Below, piece by piece: positions 46,413-58,952 of a stretch of DNA of 64,000 nt (positions are counted from its first letter, which is position 1; every line of letters begins with the position of its first letter). The stretch spans positions 25,467,973-25,531,972 of the forward strand of contig CALNVZ010003426.1 of assembly GCA_940671915.1 (NCBI GenBank), read 5' to 3'. Made by a program: the position numbers and the translations under genes. The notes beneath the pieces are model-generated. The model was not told the origin of the DNA, did not search any database, and saw only the letters and a list, made by a program, of their open reading frames with translations. Origin of the DNA: Paracentrotus lividus. Taxonomy: Eukaryota > Echinodermata > Echinoidea > Camarodonta > Echinidae.

Positions 46413-47502
46413 TAGCACCCTAAAGGGTGCACAGCTTTGTCGCTATACCTATACCCCTAAGGGTGCAAGTGTGCACCCCACCGATGGGGTGCAAACTTGC
46501 ACCCCATGAGAGGGTGCAAACTTGCGCCCATAGGGTTCAATATTACACCTTTTGGGTGCAACTCTACACCCCATTTTCATCACCTACTGCACTTATGGGT
46601 GTAAATGCACCCTTTAGGGTTCAATTCTGCACCCAAGGGGTGGCGCCATGGCACGCCTGTTGGGTCAAAGATACACTCTAGGGTTCCAGAGTGCACCCCT
46701 AAGGTCGATCCTGCACCCCTACGGTTCAAATTCAGACCCATAGGGTGCAAGTCCGGAACCCTATTGGTGGCAAAGATGCACCATTAGGTTCAAGAATTAC
46801 CACCCTAAGGTTCAATTCTGCACCCAGGGGGGGTGCAATCCAGAACCCTGTTGGGTGCAAGTATGCACCCATAGGGTGCAGTCCGGAACCCTATTGGGTG
46901 CAAAGATGCACCATTAGGTTTCAAGATTACACCCCTAAGGTTCAATTCTGGCACCAGGGGTGGCAATCCAGAACCCTGTTGGTGCAAGTATGCACCTATA
47001 GGGTTGAAGATTGCACCCTAAGGTTCAATTCAGTACCGCTTGGTGTTGCCAGTCCTGCCTATTGGGTGCAAAGATGCACCATTAGGGTTCAAGAGATTAG
47101 CGACCCCTAGAGTGTCAAACTATCAGCACCCATGGGGTGCAGTCGCTGAACGCATTGGGTGCTAGAGCATTTGCCACCATTAGGTTCCAAGAGATTGCAC
47201 CCACTAAGGTTTCAATTCAGCGACCCATGGGGTGCAGTCCATGATACGCCTATTGGTGCAAAGAATGACTTTTTGTGTTCCAGATTGCAAACTCCCTAAC
47301 GTTCAATTCTGCACCATGCGGTGCACGGATTTCACCTCTCAGGGTGCAGAATTTAAGCCATATGGGGTGCAAAACTTGAACCTTTTGGGTGTAGAATGGC
47401 ACTTAAGGTTCAAGAGATGTGGCACGGCCCTACTAAGTTTCCATATTCTGCACCTGAGAGTGCAATCCTACATCCATATTGAAAGTGCAAAGTGCACCAT
47501 AG
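46413..47502 (+). repeat. Degenerate GGGTGCA/TGCACCC array with ~130 bp higher-order period
   Basis: About 1.1 kb of short segments, each built from gggtgcaa and its mirror tgcaccc, alternating with 'agggttcaa' and 'ccctaagg'. From about 46,745 to 47,050 a longer unit recurs (ccggaaccctattgggtgc, aaagatgcaccattagg, ttcaattctgcaccc). The 3' half is more degraded. Long frames across it are products of the repeat. A small relative lies at 52,641-52,773. Confidence 0.8.
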
Positions 47503-47906
47503 GACGAAATATTGCATTCGCGAGATAGTCATGGGTGGCTACAAACAACAGAACATACACTCAACTGATGCACATACCCCATGAGCACCTGACACGCTTA
47601 ACAGCCCCAATATGGCACATACAACACGTTACCCATAGAGTGTGTCTCCTATTAGAAAAGAAAAGTATAATAAACCTGGAACTTAGTGAAATTCCAATCA
47701 AGTTATTTTTAAATTTCCACTCCAATATTCCAGCCATTTCCACTGTAAATTATACATACAAAATTGACAGAGTTACGAATATGCTTAAATACATAATCTT
47801 ATTTGAAGCATTCTGTTTCAACACGTTAATTCAAAATAACTCATTTGATTGTCATGACTTACGTTTTAAAAACGGCAAGATAATACAGGGGGCTTGTTGC
47901 TATACT

Positions 47907-48760
47907 NNNNNNNNNNNNNNNNNNNNNNNNNNNNNNNNNNNNNNNNNNNNNNNNNNNNNNNNNNNNNNNNNNNNNNNNNNNNNNNNNNNNNNNNNNNNNN
48001 NNNNNNNNNNNNNNNNNNNNNNNNNNNNNNNNNNNNNNNNNNNNNNNNNNNNNNNNNNNNNNNNNNNNNNNNNNNNNNNNNNNNNNNNNNNNNNNNNNNN
48101 NNNNNNNNNNNNNNNNNNNNNNNNNNNNNNNNNNNNNNNNNNNNNNNNNNNNNNNNNNNNNNNNNNNNNNNNNNNNNNNNNNNNNNNNNNNNNNNNNNNN
48201 NNNNNNNNNNNNNNNNNNNNNNNNNNNNNNNNNNNNNNNNNNNNNNNNNNNNNNNNNNNNNNNNNNNNNNNNNNNNNNNNNNNNNNNNNNNNNNNNNNNN
48301 NNNNNNNNNNNNNNNNNNNNNNNNNNNNNNNNNNNNNNNNNNNNNNNNNNNNNNNNNNNNNNNNNNNNNNNNNNNNNNNNNNNNNNNNNNNNNNNNNNNN
48401 NNNNNNNNNNNNNNNNNNNNNNNNNNNNNNNNNNNNNNNNNNNNNNNNNNNNNNNNNNNNNNNNNNNNNNNNNNNNNNNNNNNNNNNNNNNNNNNNNNNN
48501 NNNNNNNNNNNNNNNNNNNNNNNNNNNNNNNNNNNNNNNNNNNNNNNNNNNNNNNNNNNNNNNNNNNNNNNNNNNNNNNNNNNNNNNNNNNNNNNNNNNN
48601 NNNNNNNNNNNNNNNNNNNNNNNNNNNNNNNNNNNNNNNNNNNNNNNNNNNNNNNNNNNNNNNNNNNNNNNNNNNNNNNNNNNNNNNNNNNNNNNNNNNN
48701 NNNNNNNNNNNNNNNNNNNNNNNNNNNNNNNNNNNNNNNNNNNNNNNNNNNNNNNNNNNN
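47907..48760. other. 854-N assembly gap
   Basis: A run of N. Open frames that span it are artefacts. Confidence 0.99.
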
Positions 48761-49639
48761 AAACCGGCTTTGCAATACAAGACTTGATTTCCCTTGGCAA
48801 AGGCAGAAAGAAATTTATCCTCTCTAGATCTTGGTGCTTTACTTTTCCATGAAACCGGTATCTTTTTGGCAATTATTCATTTGCAAAAAGGTATAAACAA
48901 AACATAACAGATATTTAAAACACATTTTTCGATTTCATTCACTGATAATTCCCATCCTCCAAAATTTCATTGTTGGGCCCTTGTTCTTTTATTTCCCCTT
49001 TTGTTTAAGAATTTATCGGATCTGGTCATTCAGTGCTCTATGGAATTACAAGGGACAAGATACCTTTTCAGAATATACCAAAATGGTCGCCAACACAACG
49101 CTTATTAATGAATTATTATAACATATAACACATGTAAAATAGAAAATGCAACTATATAATCAGCAAATTGACTTTTCAGCCATGTTGCAATACTTGTTGA
49201 GGGTGAGAGTACGTAGGTACGCTGTTTCGCTATGTCTATTTACAGTGGCGGATCCAAAAAACGGGCACAACAGGTATGGCCCCCTCTATTATTTTGAAAA
49301 CCACTCACTGGACCCCCTATTCTTTAAATTTTGGGCTGCAACCCCCCCCCCCTTCCCATTCAAAATAAGCAAATCGTCACACGTTTTAAAATATCTTGTG
49401 AGAACAATAACATTTTTCTTATATGTTCAGAATTATTTGATGTAAAAAAACAAAATCACAACCCTGATTTGTGTGAAATGACAAAGCAATTTTACAACAG
49501 ATAATGACATAATGTAGAGTAAAACTTGGGAGCTGTAGCTACAAATACATTATGTGGGTAGACTATCAAGATATTTTAACAAAACAAAAAGATAACAGCA
49601 TTGGTGTTCCTACCATAGTCGTGGACATTTCAAACCAAA
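48761..49639. other. Spacer with a partial hAT-like end
   Basis: No gene recognised. At 49,242 a cagtggcggatcca terminus appears, followed by C-rich sequence to about 49,370, which looks like a truncated relative of the 28,116 and 31,146 elements. Confidence 0.4.
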
Positions 49640-50467
49640 TTATGTAAAAGGAATCAAATGGCAGCATCTGAAGTGAATGTTAAGACGGTTTCGATGATCA
49701 ATGGATTCCTCTTGATGACTAGCGCTATTAGGGGTTGGCAACACCGTCCTAACTTAAAAAAAGACAAAGAAGAATCTTTTAAATATTAAATCACAATCAA
49801 AAAATTTTCTAATCAGTGTATTAATGGCAATAAAAGGGCCTTTTTCAGATGAAACACTAAAAAATTTATTCTGTGGTACTTAGGAAAACTCGAAGGAAAA
49901 ATGGTTTCTTTTTTCCTTTCGAATCCCCCCCCAGGAATTTGATGAGTGAGTTATGATATTTTGTTTTCCTTACATTTTCTTTTTTCTTTAATAACAGAAA
50001 TAATTTCCCTCCGTAGGAGTGTGTGTATGTGTGTGTGTGTGTGTACTTTTGTTTGTTGTTTGTTTTTGTTTTTTTTACCTTATGATGAAAATCCTCGTTA
50101 AACGTCAAGTGGAATTGTCAGGGTAACTGTGCAGCCACTATGAATCTGTAAAGTCAGTAATGAAAAATATATATGTGTCATTAAGTAAACTGAATAAGGG
50201 TCAAGCCAATTTTGTATACCAAACATCCTAGGCTTTCACTTTTACTAATTATTAAAAAACAAAAGGAATACTGCCTCATAGGCCTACATGTCAAATATCA
50301 GTATATAAAATATTAATTATTAAAAATAATAAAAAGATAACACTAATATATAAGTATTAATCAATAACATGATTACATAAATATTGATCCATAGGCACGT
50401 ACCTGTCGTCAAAAACTTGCACCTTTCCACTACAGCCTGCCAATTTCAGAGTCTCTGGTGATTCCAT
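49640..50467 (-). CDS. Possible small spliced gene, product unknown
   Basis: The minus-strand exon 50,403-50,489 has a clear acceptor (TTGATACAG) and donor (GTACGT). It contains ATG at 50,467, which opens MESPETLKLAGCSGKVQVFD. The frame continues in phase into an exon starting at 49,748 behind a long pyrimidine tract and TTAG, giving TVLPTPNSASHQEESIDHRN and a stop at 49,640 (57 residues). A possible leader exon with a GTAAGT donor ends at 51,030. The GCSGKVQVFD stretch is vaguely WD-repeat-like, but I recognise no family. It could be a chance combination or a fragment of a longer gene. Confidence 0.25.
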
Positions 50468-51119
50468 CCGTCACACCCTCAGAGAGCCTCTGTATCAACA
50501 AAAGACAATTAATGCGATTAATATAATTTCAAAACATCAAAATGTTAATTAAAGTTGTACTCGTGGTGGCTGGTCATCTAGCTTTGCTCGATAATACATT
50601 TTCCCACATTCCCATTTGATTAGCCTTACAATTTAGATATTTAGGGCAATATAGTGGCCTAATATTAAAGCACCCACCTCAAAGTCCTGATTTAACTCAA
50701 ATCTTGCCGCCCTTCCTTTAATCAACAACAATCTTTGAGCAATGTATCTTTAAAATAATATCAAAATTGCTTGATAACACATTTTTATTCGCTACTCTAA
50801 ACCAGAGTGAAACAAGTATTTTGTTCTCATCAAAACATTTGAATTGTTTCTTATGTGCAATTTTTTAATAGTTCAATTAGGAAATGTAACTCAAAAAGTA
50901 ACATGTTATTGTACATTAATTTTATGAAGACCACTTTTATAACAGTACTTAAAGAACCCACAACAACCATCTACGTCAGTCAGTCTTGCTTAGATGATAA
51001 TATTTTTTAAATATGAGGATCAAACTTACTGTTGATAGTTGGAATGGACCGGTAATAGTCTCTCAGCACTTTGTAGTACACTCGTCCGATCCTGTCAATC
51101 CGGCATCTATACACACGTC

Positions 51120-52640
51120 ATGATACAGAAATAAGGAGAATTCTGTCAACATATTGGTATTGTGAGATGTTTGACAAAAATAATTGGTCACTTATATACT
51201 CTCAGTTTTGTTAAAATGGCAGTTTTATTAAATATGCAATTTAAACGAAAATTGTATTTGAAATAGAGAATAGTTAAACTTGAAATTATTTTTTTTTTAA
51301 CTCATTCTTTTGCTTTTTTTTTTTTTTTTTTTCCTTTCTTTTTTTTTCCAATTTCTTTGTGTATCTTTGCTGTCAAAGTTGACAATTCGAATGGACCTGC
51401 AAATTTTGACCTTTCCTGTGAGTTACAAGATTCTTAATGGGTGACTATGTGACCACTCTGAAACTAAAACATCGACATTCTTTCCTCTTGGCTTCCCTTG
51501 GTGTTCACATCTCCATGTAGCATCATTTTATGCATTTTTCCACGCCTAATACGCATACTTTGGGGTATGCTGCAATATACAGTAATAAGGTGTGTCATAT
51601 ACAGACTTATCTTAACGCCTGATTGCTATATAGATAAGCTGTAGCGGTAATCTAAAATCAATTGTATACATATTAAAGTAAAATTTGGGTGAAATTATCC
51701 ATCATTATTTATTTTAAAATGGTTTAGCTAGGAGAAAGCAAAGGATTTACGATGTTAACAATCTAGTTTAAGCCTTCTTGTCTTTCTGTAACATCAACAA
51801 AAGATATCTACACCCACAAACACACGTTTGCTAACAGTAATGAGGTAAGAAGAAAGACAGACGAGCAAGGTCCTAAACCAAAAAATTTGAAATCCACAAA
51901 TAATATCGATATGTGCATCAACGGAATAAAAATGAACGATAACACTCATACTATACCCAGGTCTACCCCCTTTCTCTTGCTTTCTATCTCTAAGGTAATA
52001 TAATACAAATGAAGTTATATAAACACTGTTATAACAGACCATTATGAGGTTAATAATATTATTCAATAACTCAAATAATTGGTAAATAGGGATTCTTCCG
52101 TGTTCAATAAAGGATCACAAGGAGAAGTCAGTACACAGGCGAAAATTTCAAATGAATAGTGGTGACGATATCACTTGATAATGCTACTAGACCTTCCACT
52201 TTTTCTGGGGGGTGTGGCTAGAGGGGTAATTCATTATGGTAGTAGACATATAGTTCTCTAATGATGAATTAGTACTGGCAAAAATATAATACAAAAATTG
52301 GATGCGATTTTCTTCCGTCTTACAGAAAATAGCACTCCAAAGAGTGTTAAAACAAATGACAGAATCCATAAAGTACACACCTTGAACTGAGTGAGATGGG
52401 CCACAACACAACCGTTAGTAAGCCCGAACATTAATCCTGAGTGTACGACACTTTCAGCAAGAATGTTAATCGTGCAGTTTTCCATTAACATCCTTATAAA
52501 AGATAGTCTGAATGGGACAATTTTCGCTCAAATACTTATTTTATACATGAAAACCAAATTATATAACAACACATATGATTTCAATGAAATAGAATGAGTT
52601 AAATAAAAGCGTACTTTCTGGCCATGCTGTGGACTATAGA
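51120..52640. other. Spacer, no gene established
   Basis: AT-rich with a poly-T tract at about 51,317-51,350. A minus-strand frame at 52,258-52,491 ends an open stretch at a possible donor (TTCAAG before GTGTGT, near 52,376) after an acceptor-like TTCAG, but no partner exon in phase was found. Confidence 0.35.
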
Positions 52641-52773
52641 AGGTGCACTTTGCACCCTTGGTACTGGCACCCCTTCACCGCCAGCGCAATGCACCCGTGG
52701 GTGCAAAAGCACGCCTCTGGGTGCATACCGTCAGAATAACGGTGTTCCACCCTATTGCACCCTTTTGCACCTT
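52641..52773 (+). repeat. Short relative of the GGGTGCA array
   Basis: Contains aggtgcactttgcaccctt, cccgtgggtgcaaaa and ccttttgcacctt. The following sequence, acacgtatgctcgttcc, also occurs near 19,347 and 23,970. Confidence 0.6.
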
Positions 52774-54027
52774 CCAGTTTAAGTGTGTACACGTATGCTC
52801 GTTCCGGATTTTAGAGTGTCCCCTATCCTAGCCTTTTGGAAAATGGAGGGGGGAGCGTCAAAACTACCTCTCCTCTGTTATAGATTAGCCACAGGCTTGA
52901 AAAGAACGGCATCAAAATTACACACACTCGCACTATTAACAGCGTTGGAGGGGAAGCCAGCAAAATATACCCTGTATCAAAGGTCTTGGACCATATTCGA
53001 ACCCTATTTCCGTTTGTTCCAGAAAACCCCTATTTTGATGATTTTCGGGGTTTTTAAAAACTCTAAACTGAGCCCCTAAAATATACCCCCTTTCAGAGAT
53101 ATTCGGAACCGAGCAACGTGCATGGATGACCACCTGGGGAGGGATAGGGCGGGCCCCATAGGTTTGAAAAAAAAGGGGAAAGTATTTACGCTATCAATGA
53201 CAAACCACACTTGTTATGATCTGATCTAGATTCGGGTCAAAGAAAGCCTTTGAATTTGTACCCACATAAACAAAGATTTTTTTAAAATTAATGAAAAAAG
53301 TTGAGGGGTAAAAGAGAATCAATCTTGATTGCAAGAACATCATTTATTCTCTTAGTTTCCGCTATATTGGAGTAAAACATATATGAATGAAATAAATAAC
53401 TCACGTTGTAGTTTTAATTGTTTCAATTGCAATTCTGTTCTTCTTGAAAGATCAAAAATCAAGTCTTGAGACGTTGGATCGTTAGTCGTTGTGACTCGTG
53501 TGCGAAATTCTCTAATTATATAGGTGCACGTACAAACGAAAGAAAGCAAAGCAACTCTCATATTTTCAGTTATATAACCTACGGATCACAGGCCCACTCA
53601 ATCCAATATCAATTACGTTTCTGCGCATGTCATGTCATTATTAGACCGAATGTGAGCATGCGCAATACTTGGAGCTACACCCTGTAAGTCCTGTAATACA
53701 TGACAGGTGTTATAAAGTACTTTATGATATTGAAAACATTTTTGTTGTATAATTCTAGTCACGTAGGCACAACTTAGAAACATTCAAGGAAAGGTGTTTC
53801 ATATTCGACACCGTAATATATATATTTTCCTCAAAACTCGTGTACCTCCAAAGGAAAATAAAATGTGTGTCACAGATCAGATATTTTTTTGACAATCGTC
53901 TATCATCATAAGGATATATCCATCAATTTATGGAAAAAATCTATACATGTCGTGTAGTGATTGATAAAAAATCTTCACGAAACCTGAGATCATCAGTGTT
54001 TAACCATTATCATTATAATTATTACAA

Positions 54028-54045
54028 ATATATATATATATATTT
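54028..54045 (+). repeat. (AT)n microsatellite
   Basis: A short uninterrupted at run. Confidence 0.7.
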
Positions 54046-54332
54046 AGTAGATTTACAAGTTGAATAACCCTCTATTTTGATGCCACTCATTAGGATACAC
54101 TTTCCCTGCCTTATATATACAAACAACATGTGAAGCAGGGCTACCGGCAAAAATTGTTTAGCAAACGACAAAAATAAACATGAAAATTCGAGAAAAAAAA
54201 AAAAAAAGAGCTGCGGCAAAGCAATGTTAGGATTACGATGATTTTTAAAAATGGAATATCGGTTTCCTTTCTGCCTGCCCTATAAACCCTTATCACACAA
54301 GATCCTTCCATAATCACCCGCCCCCCCCCCCC

Positions 54333-55276
54333 CTATCAATTCTATTTAAACTTAAGAGGAAAGGGCGCTATCACTCTACGCAAAGCGAACGCTGCCATAG
54401 ACATTTTGTATTTTGCACAGTTTTTCACTTTGTTTTCTTGATTATGGCGAGCAACTACCTTTTCAAAGAAATGATCAACTTGAATAAATACGCTAAGAGT
54501 CTGATTTTTTCAAAAATAGGAATAACTATTGCAAAGGAAAAAAAAGTCCTGTCACTTGTGTCAATTCGAAATCCTAGTCAGACCAAATTCCTGTACAATA
54601 TGGCCAATTTTGCTCTCAAAATAGCTCATACGCCACATAATCATCTTCCTGGATAACGCATAATTATATTACAGCTTAATGAAGCAGTTTTTAAAAGCTG
54701 AATTCTAGCTCCAAAGATGGTACATTCATTTCGATTGGTTAAGAAAAGTCCTGTCACTTTGAACATTATCACAATAGAATCTTTACTCGATGGGTCGATA
54801 TTTCCGCATATCACATGCATATCGCATGTGGACGGCGTCTCGCAAGAGGTGACAAGATCACTACTTAATCATAATCGTTTGGAACATTCAATCTATGTGA
54901 AATAAAGATTCTGATTACAACTCATCACAATAAGTTATACTTGCCCAAATGTGTATTCCTCCATCTGGTCTGGAGAATCTATTAACTAACAACATGATAA
55001 AAGTTCATCAATTTCTTTCATCTCCACGTTCGAGTAGATTGCTGAACCGAACGACAATTACCATTCCAGCTGCAGGGAAATCTTCTTAAGCGAGTTTTGT
55101 GAGCTAATTATTTTGTAGCCAGCTGTATAGATTTCTGCGCTTCTCAGCCGTATTTCCAACGTCACTTCGTTGCGTCTGGCCTCTTAGATAATGGATGTGC
55201 CTTGTTTAATTACGATTTCATGCCGCACATTGGTATACGTTAACTTTACATTTTACATAGAGTAGAATTGATATGC
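54333..55276. mobile_element. ~944 bp TIR element (GCATATCAATTCTA), copy 4, inverted
   Basis: Colinear with the reverse complement of 20,158-21,102 and 39,392-40,369. The right end, tagaattgatatgc, is intact. The left end has lost the first bases and abuts a poly-C run (ccctatcaattcta). A frame with FKEMINLNKYAK lies at 54,438-54,656. Confidence 0.75.
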
Positions 55277-56354
55277 CCCCCCCCCAAAAAAAAAGACGTC
55301 ACTGCTACTGTCCAGGCGGACTGATCATTGACAAAAAAACCAGATGTAACATTAAAAGCCGCTGCGACCTCACCATGACTTCTCCAGAAAATAATGATAG
55401 CCAATTAGCCCAGAAGACGCCACTAAAGGAAAATCCTGATTTTTTTTTTTTCCTAAAAAAAAAAAAAAATAAATAAATAAAATAAAAAAATAAAAAATCT
55501 CGCGGGGATTTTCTTTTTCTTGAAAACTTTCTTTAGTGCTTGAAAGCTGTCTTAAAATGAAGATCAACATGCTTCATTGAATTTCCAGTGCTTCAATGCC
55601 AGAGCTCAGATTAATATAACAGTCTAAAGGATATAATATGAAGCTAAACATAAAGCTTCTGTTTGCTATTAATAATGAGCCAATATTGCAGCAAGACGAT
55701 TGACGACGATGATAAATATTTTCTCTTTATCATTAATAGGGCGCTCGAGATCTCGAGCGTTTCCGTTTGTAATCTGATAAGCCTAGTAGCAGTGAATCCT
55801 ATACAAAATTGATATAAAAAGCTTTGTATTATCTTACAAAAGCAGAAAAAATTCAAACGCTTTAAGTTATTCTCTATAGTTTTCTAAAGACCACTTTTCC
55901 TTTATTTCATACAAAAGTTAAGCATTTGAAAAACGATCTGCTGACGAACATCAAAAGGTTGACATCTTTGTTAATATTTTGATTATAGCGTACTTTGAGC
56001 TGAAAATACTTCCTATTATGAAAGTATCTTTACGTCTTATTGAAAATAAAAGAACAACAAGTTTCTGTTTTTCAACCGAGCATATTTCATGTATTTTCTT
56101 TCCACGTTTTCCCATACTTTCTCTCTCTGTTTCTAGAGATTTTTATTCCTTTCTCTTCTCTCTTGAATACCAAAACGTGAAAATGGCATCTACCTGTGAG
56201 TTTTAAAACCTGTTAACCTGGCGGAAGCGGAGGACTGCAGAAACTGAACTAAATGATCTTGGTGACACATGGGGGATCCATTCAGCGGCTAGCCCAATGC
56301 ATATCTGATCGGAGAACCTTTGTTGCTGCCCGATAATTATGCCAGGACCAGCAG
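55277..56354. other. Spacer, no gene seen
   Basis: Contains A-rich tracts (55,455-55,495) and an 18-base perfect palindrome, cgctcgagatctcgagcg, at 55,741-55,758. No coding exon recognised. Confidence 0.4.
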
Positions 56355-56545
56355 CACTGAAACGTTATTAGCGCTAAAAGAGCACCAACAGTAGGCCCAG
56401 TCACATCTCTCGAATTGTGATGTCAAAGGTTGATTCCATTTGTAAATAATGCGTTGGTGTGACATTATGTATCACGGCGACATAACTGGCTCTAACAGGG
56501 CCTACGTACTGTTAGTGCTCTGTTAGCGCTAACAACGTTTCTGTA
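56355..56545. mobile_element. ~190 bp foldback MITE
   Basis: Mirrored arms: cactgaaacgttattagcgc on the left and gcgctaacaacgtttctgt on the right, then agagcaccaacagtaggccc against gggcctacgtactgttag. Non-coding centre. Confidence 0.6.
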
Positions 56546-56929
56546 TAGGAGGCTTGATAGGCAGTTAGTAAGGAAGTATAAGTAAGCCCCCCATCCCCTC
56601 ACTTTTGGTTCAACCCTTTCACTTTCAAAACGCTCCGCAGCCCCTGACTAATGATTGTCGATCTAACTATAGGATGGAATAACGAATTTGCCAAGAAGGA
56701 TTGGCCTATTTGACTGCCATTGCCATTTTGACGTTTGTGACAGAATACCGTCTCATCGCCAATGCTGCTGTAAACTTGAATCGCATTGTTCGACATTTTT
56801 TCTTTTGCTCAAAAGTTCTAGTCGAGTGTAGAACTATCAGCCAGGTAACACAATCGTAGTTAAACTAAGACATGTTTTTGAAGAAGCAAGATAGAACAAT
56901 TTGTTTTTAAAAAAAGTAGTTAAAATGTA

Positions 56930-57960
56930 GAAGGATGTATCCAGATGCGTCACTGACTACTCAAACTCCTTCTTCAAAGTTAGACACGATACATTATTTG
57001 AGGAACCTGGTAGACAGATTTATATATTTGGGAGAAACTTGCGCTTGCTACAGAACTTCTACTAAATCTGCCCGTACGAGAATAGATAGGGAGTATATAC
57101 AGTAGTCAAGAGAGGGGTGAGACAAGGGTTTGTGATGTCACCGGTCTTATTCAATTTTGTAAAGTGAAACTATCCTTTGAAAATTTTTATCACAAGTATC
57201 AGATATGCAGATGATACAGTGTTATTAGCAGAATCTGCAGAAGGACTACATAAACTCTAGGACCGTAGTAGGTAGAGTAAGTGAAAACATGGGAATAAAC
57301 TTTAACGACAAAAAAAAAAAAGAAGAAGAAGAAGAAGATAGAAAGCTTAGTTGTTGCAAAAAGGGGAAGACCCAGATGCGTGCTAAAGTTAGGAGATCAA
57401 GACACCAAACCAATATCGCCATGATCGCCCTACCTCGGAAGTATCATCACAGAAGACGCCAAATTTAAGAAGGAGATTAAACGAAGGATAGCCTTTGTAA
57501 ACTCTGCCTTCTCAAAACTGAGCAACATCCTGATAAATCCTTCATTGAACATTAAAACTAGAATGGTTACATCTAATCAAGAAAGTTATAGTTCCATGAT
57601 GTAATGTATGGAAGCGAAGCGTGGACAATAACAGCAAATATGCAAAAGCGTATGGCTGGCTGACCTAACTTCTCAGACAGATGTAGAAAACCAAATGACC
57701 GGATCGTGTAAGCAATAAGGAAGATTTGAGAAAACGTTATGTATTCAGAAACTGCTTTGTGACATAAGAATTACACAGTTGAAATTGTTGGGACACTTAA
57801 TTTAGATAATAAGTCACTGACAGGAAAGATCAAGGGGAAAGGTAATGGAATGGGAACAGTAAAATTGATGGACAGCTTGAATAAATGGCTGACAAGAGAG
57901 GAGTAGAAGATAGTCGGTCCCAACTAAATATAGACACAACTAAAAACAGTGTATTGTGGA
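56930..57960 (+). mobile_element. Decayed LINE with reverse transcriptase motifs (RTE-like)
   Basis: Fragments in different frames: VKRGVRQGFVMSPVLFNF near 57,105-57,160, the reverse transcriptase core RYADDTVLLAESA at 57,201-57,240, and YLGSIITEDAKFKKEIKRRI near 57,431-57,490, followed by VMYGSEAW near 57,607-57,630. Order and spacing fit a non-LTR retrotransposon ORF2. Frameshifts and stops break it throughout, so it is inactive. The clade is inferred from the YLGS..TED motif only. Confidence 0.75.
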
Positions 57961-58952
57961 ATAACACGATCGCCAAAGTTTACAGATATAGTACATGAAT
58001 AGAATATACAAACTCTTGCAACTGCCAGAACCATTTTAAAATTTTATTTATTTATTTATTTTTTATTTTTTTTTGTGTGTGTCTGTATCATTCGTGTTCC
58101 CATTGTTCTCGAAAATCATTTATCAAATCATTTACACTTTTTTAAAAATCAATGATGGATCATCAAAGTCTAAGCGCAAACTCCGTTACTGCTTCAGTAT
58201 TTAAAAAAAAAAAAACCCTATGAATGGTTCCCACCGGTAAAATCATTCAACTATCACTGGGTACACATGCACCTTGCATTTTACCTACCGTTTGTCGAGT
58301 ACAAATAAAGATAATAAAAATCATGTGATATCATAGTAGATCTGGAATTTATGATACTGATTTATTCAACAGACAGTGCTAATACAACAGTGTAAAAGGC
58401 CAGATAGAGAAAGGCGTAGTGAAATGATCGCGGAAAATATAAGTTGGGAAATTTAAGGTATAAGCACGCCATAAGGTAAGTAATATAAATTATCGCTTAT
58501 GTTTAAACCTTAAAACTTATCTAATGATCATTTCGTCGGTTGAGGAAGAAAAGGGCGTTAACCATGTTTGCGTTTGCGAGATAATCGCGTTTAAAGTTTT
58601 TGAGGGGGGGGGGGTGAAACACGTTTTTAGTACCTTTTTGGGAGCTCACGAAAAGTAAAAGCTTGGTTGATGAATGAATAATACATATTTTCCAACATAT
58701 CTAAACAAAAATTAGAAATAATGATCAATTCCAATTTTAGCACGAGAAAATTGCTCTTAACGCCCTTCTCACTCTGAGGAAATAAAGAATGGCAAGAAAT
58801 TACGTTAACGGCCTTCTCTTTCTCAACCAAATTTTGTTAGGACACTGTTTACAATGGAAACTGACATTCTTGTCACCTATTCACATGTGTAATTTTTGTA
58901 CATTTTTTGTTATCGAAAATGAAATGACGATCCCTCTGTACTATATATTATA
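57961..58952. other. Spacer, possible upstream part of TRIM B
   Basis: No coding exon recognised. A strong donor-like site (ataag before gtaagtaa) at 58,475 could be the end of the TRIM B leader exon, since TRIM B needs a 5' exon upstream of its acceptor at 60,907. Confidence 0.3.

Noticed and set aside
46413..47502. CRISPR-like repeat array
   Set aside because: No constant repeat or unique spacers of fixed length, and the window is eukaryotic.
46427..47528. Open frames of 60-121 codons with repeated Cys/Thr/Pro
   Set aside because: They are read-throughs of the GGGTGCA-type repeat in several frames, not a conserved protein.
47535..48872. Long open frames of 290-430 codons on both strands
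   Set aside because: They run through the 854-N gap; the real sequence on each side is short and shows no domain.
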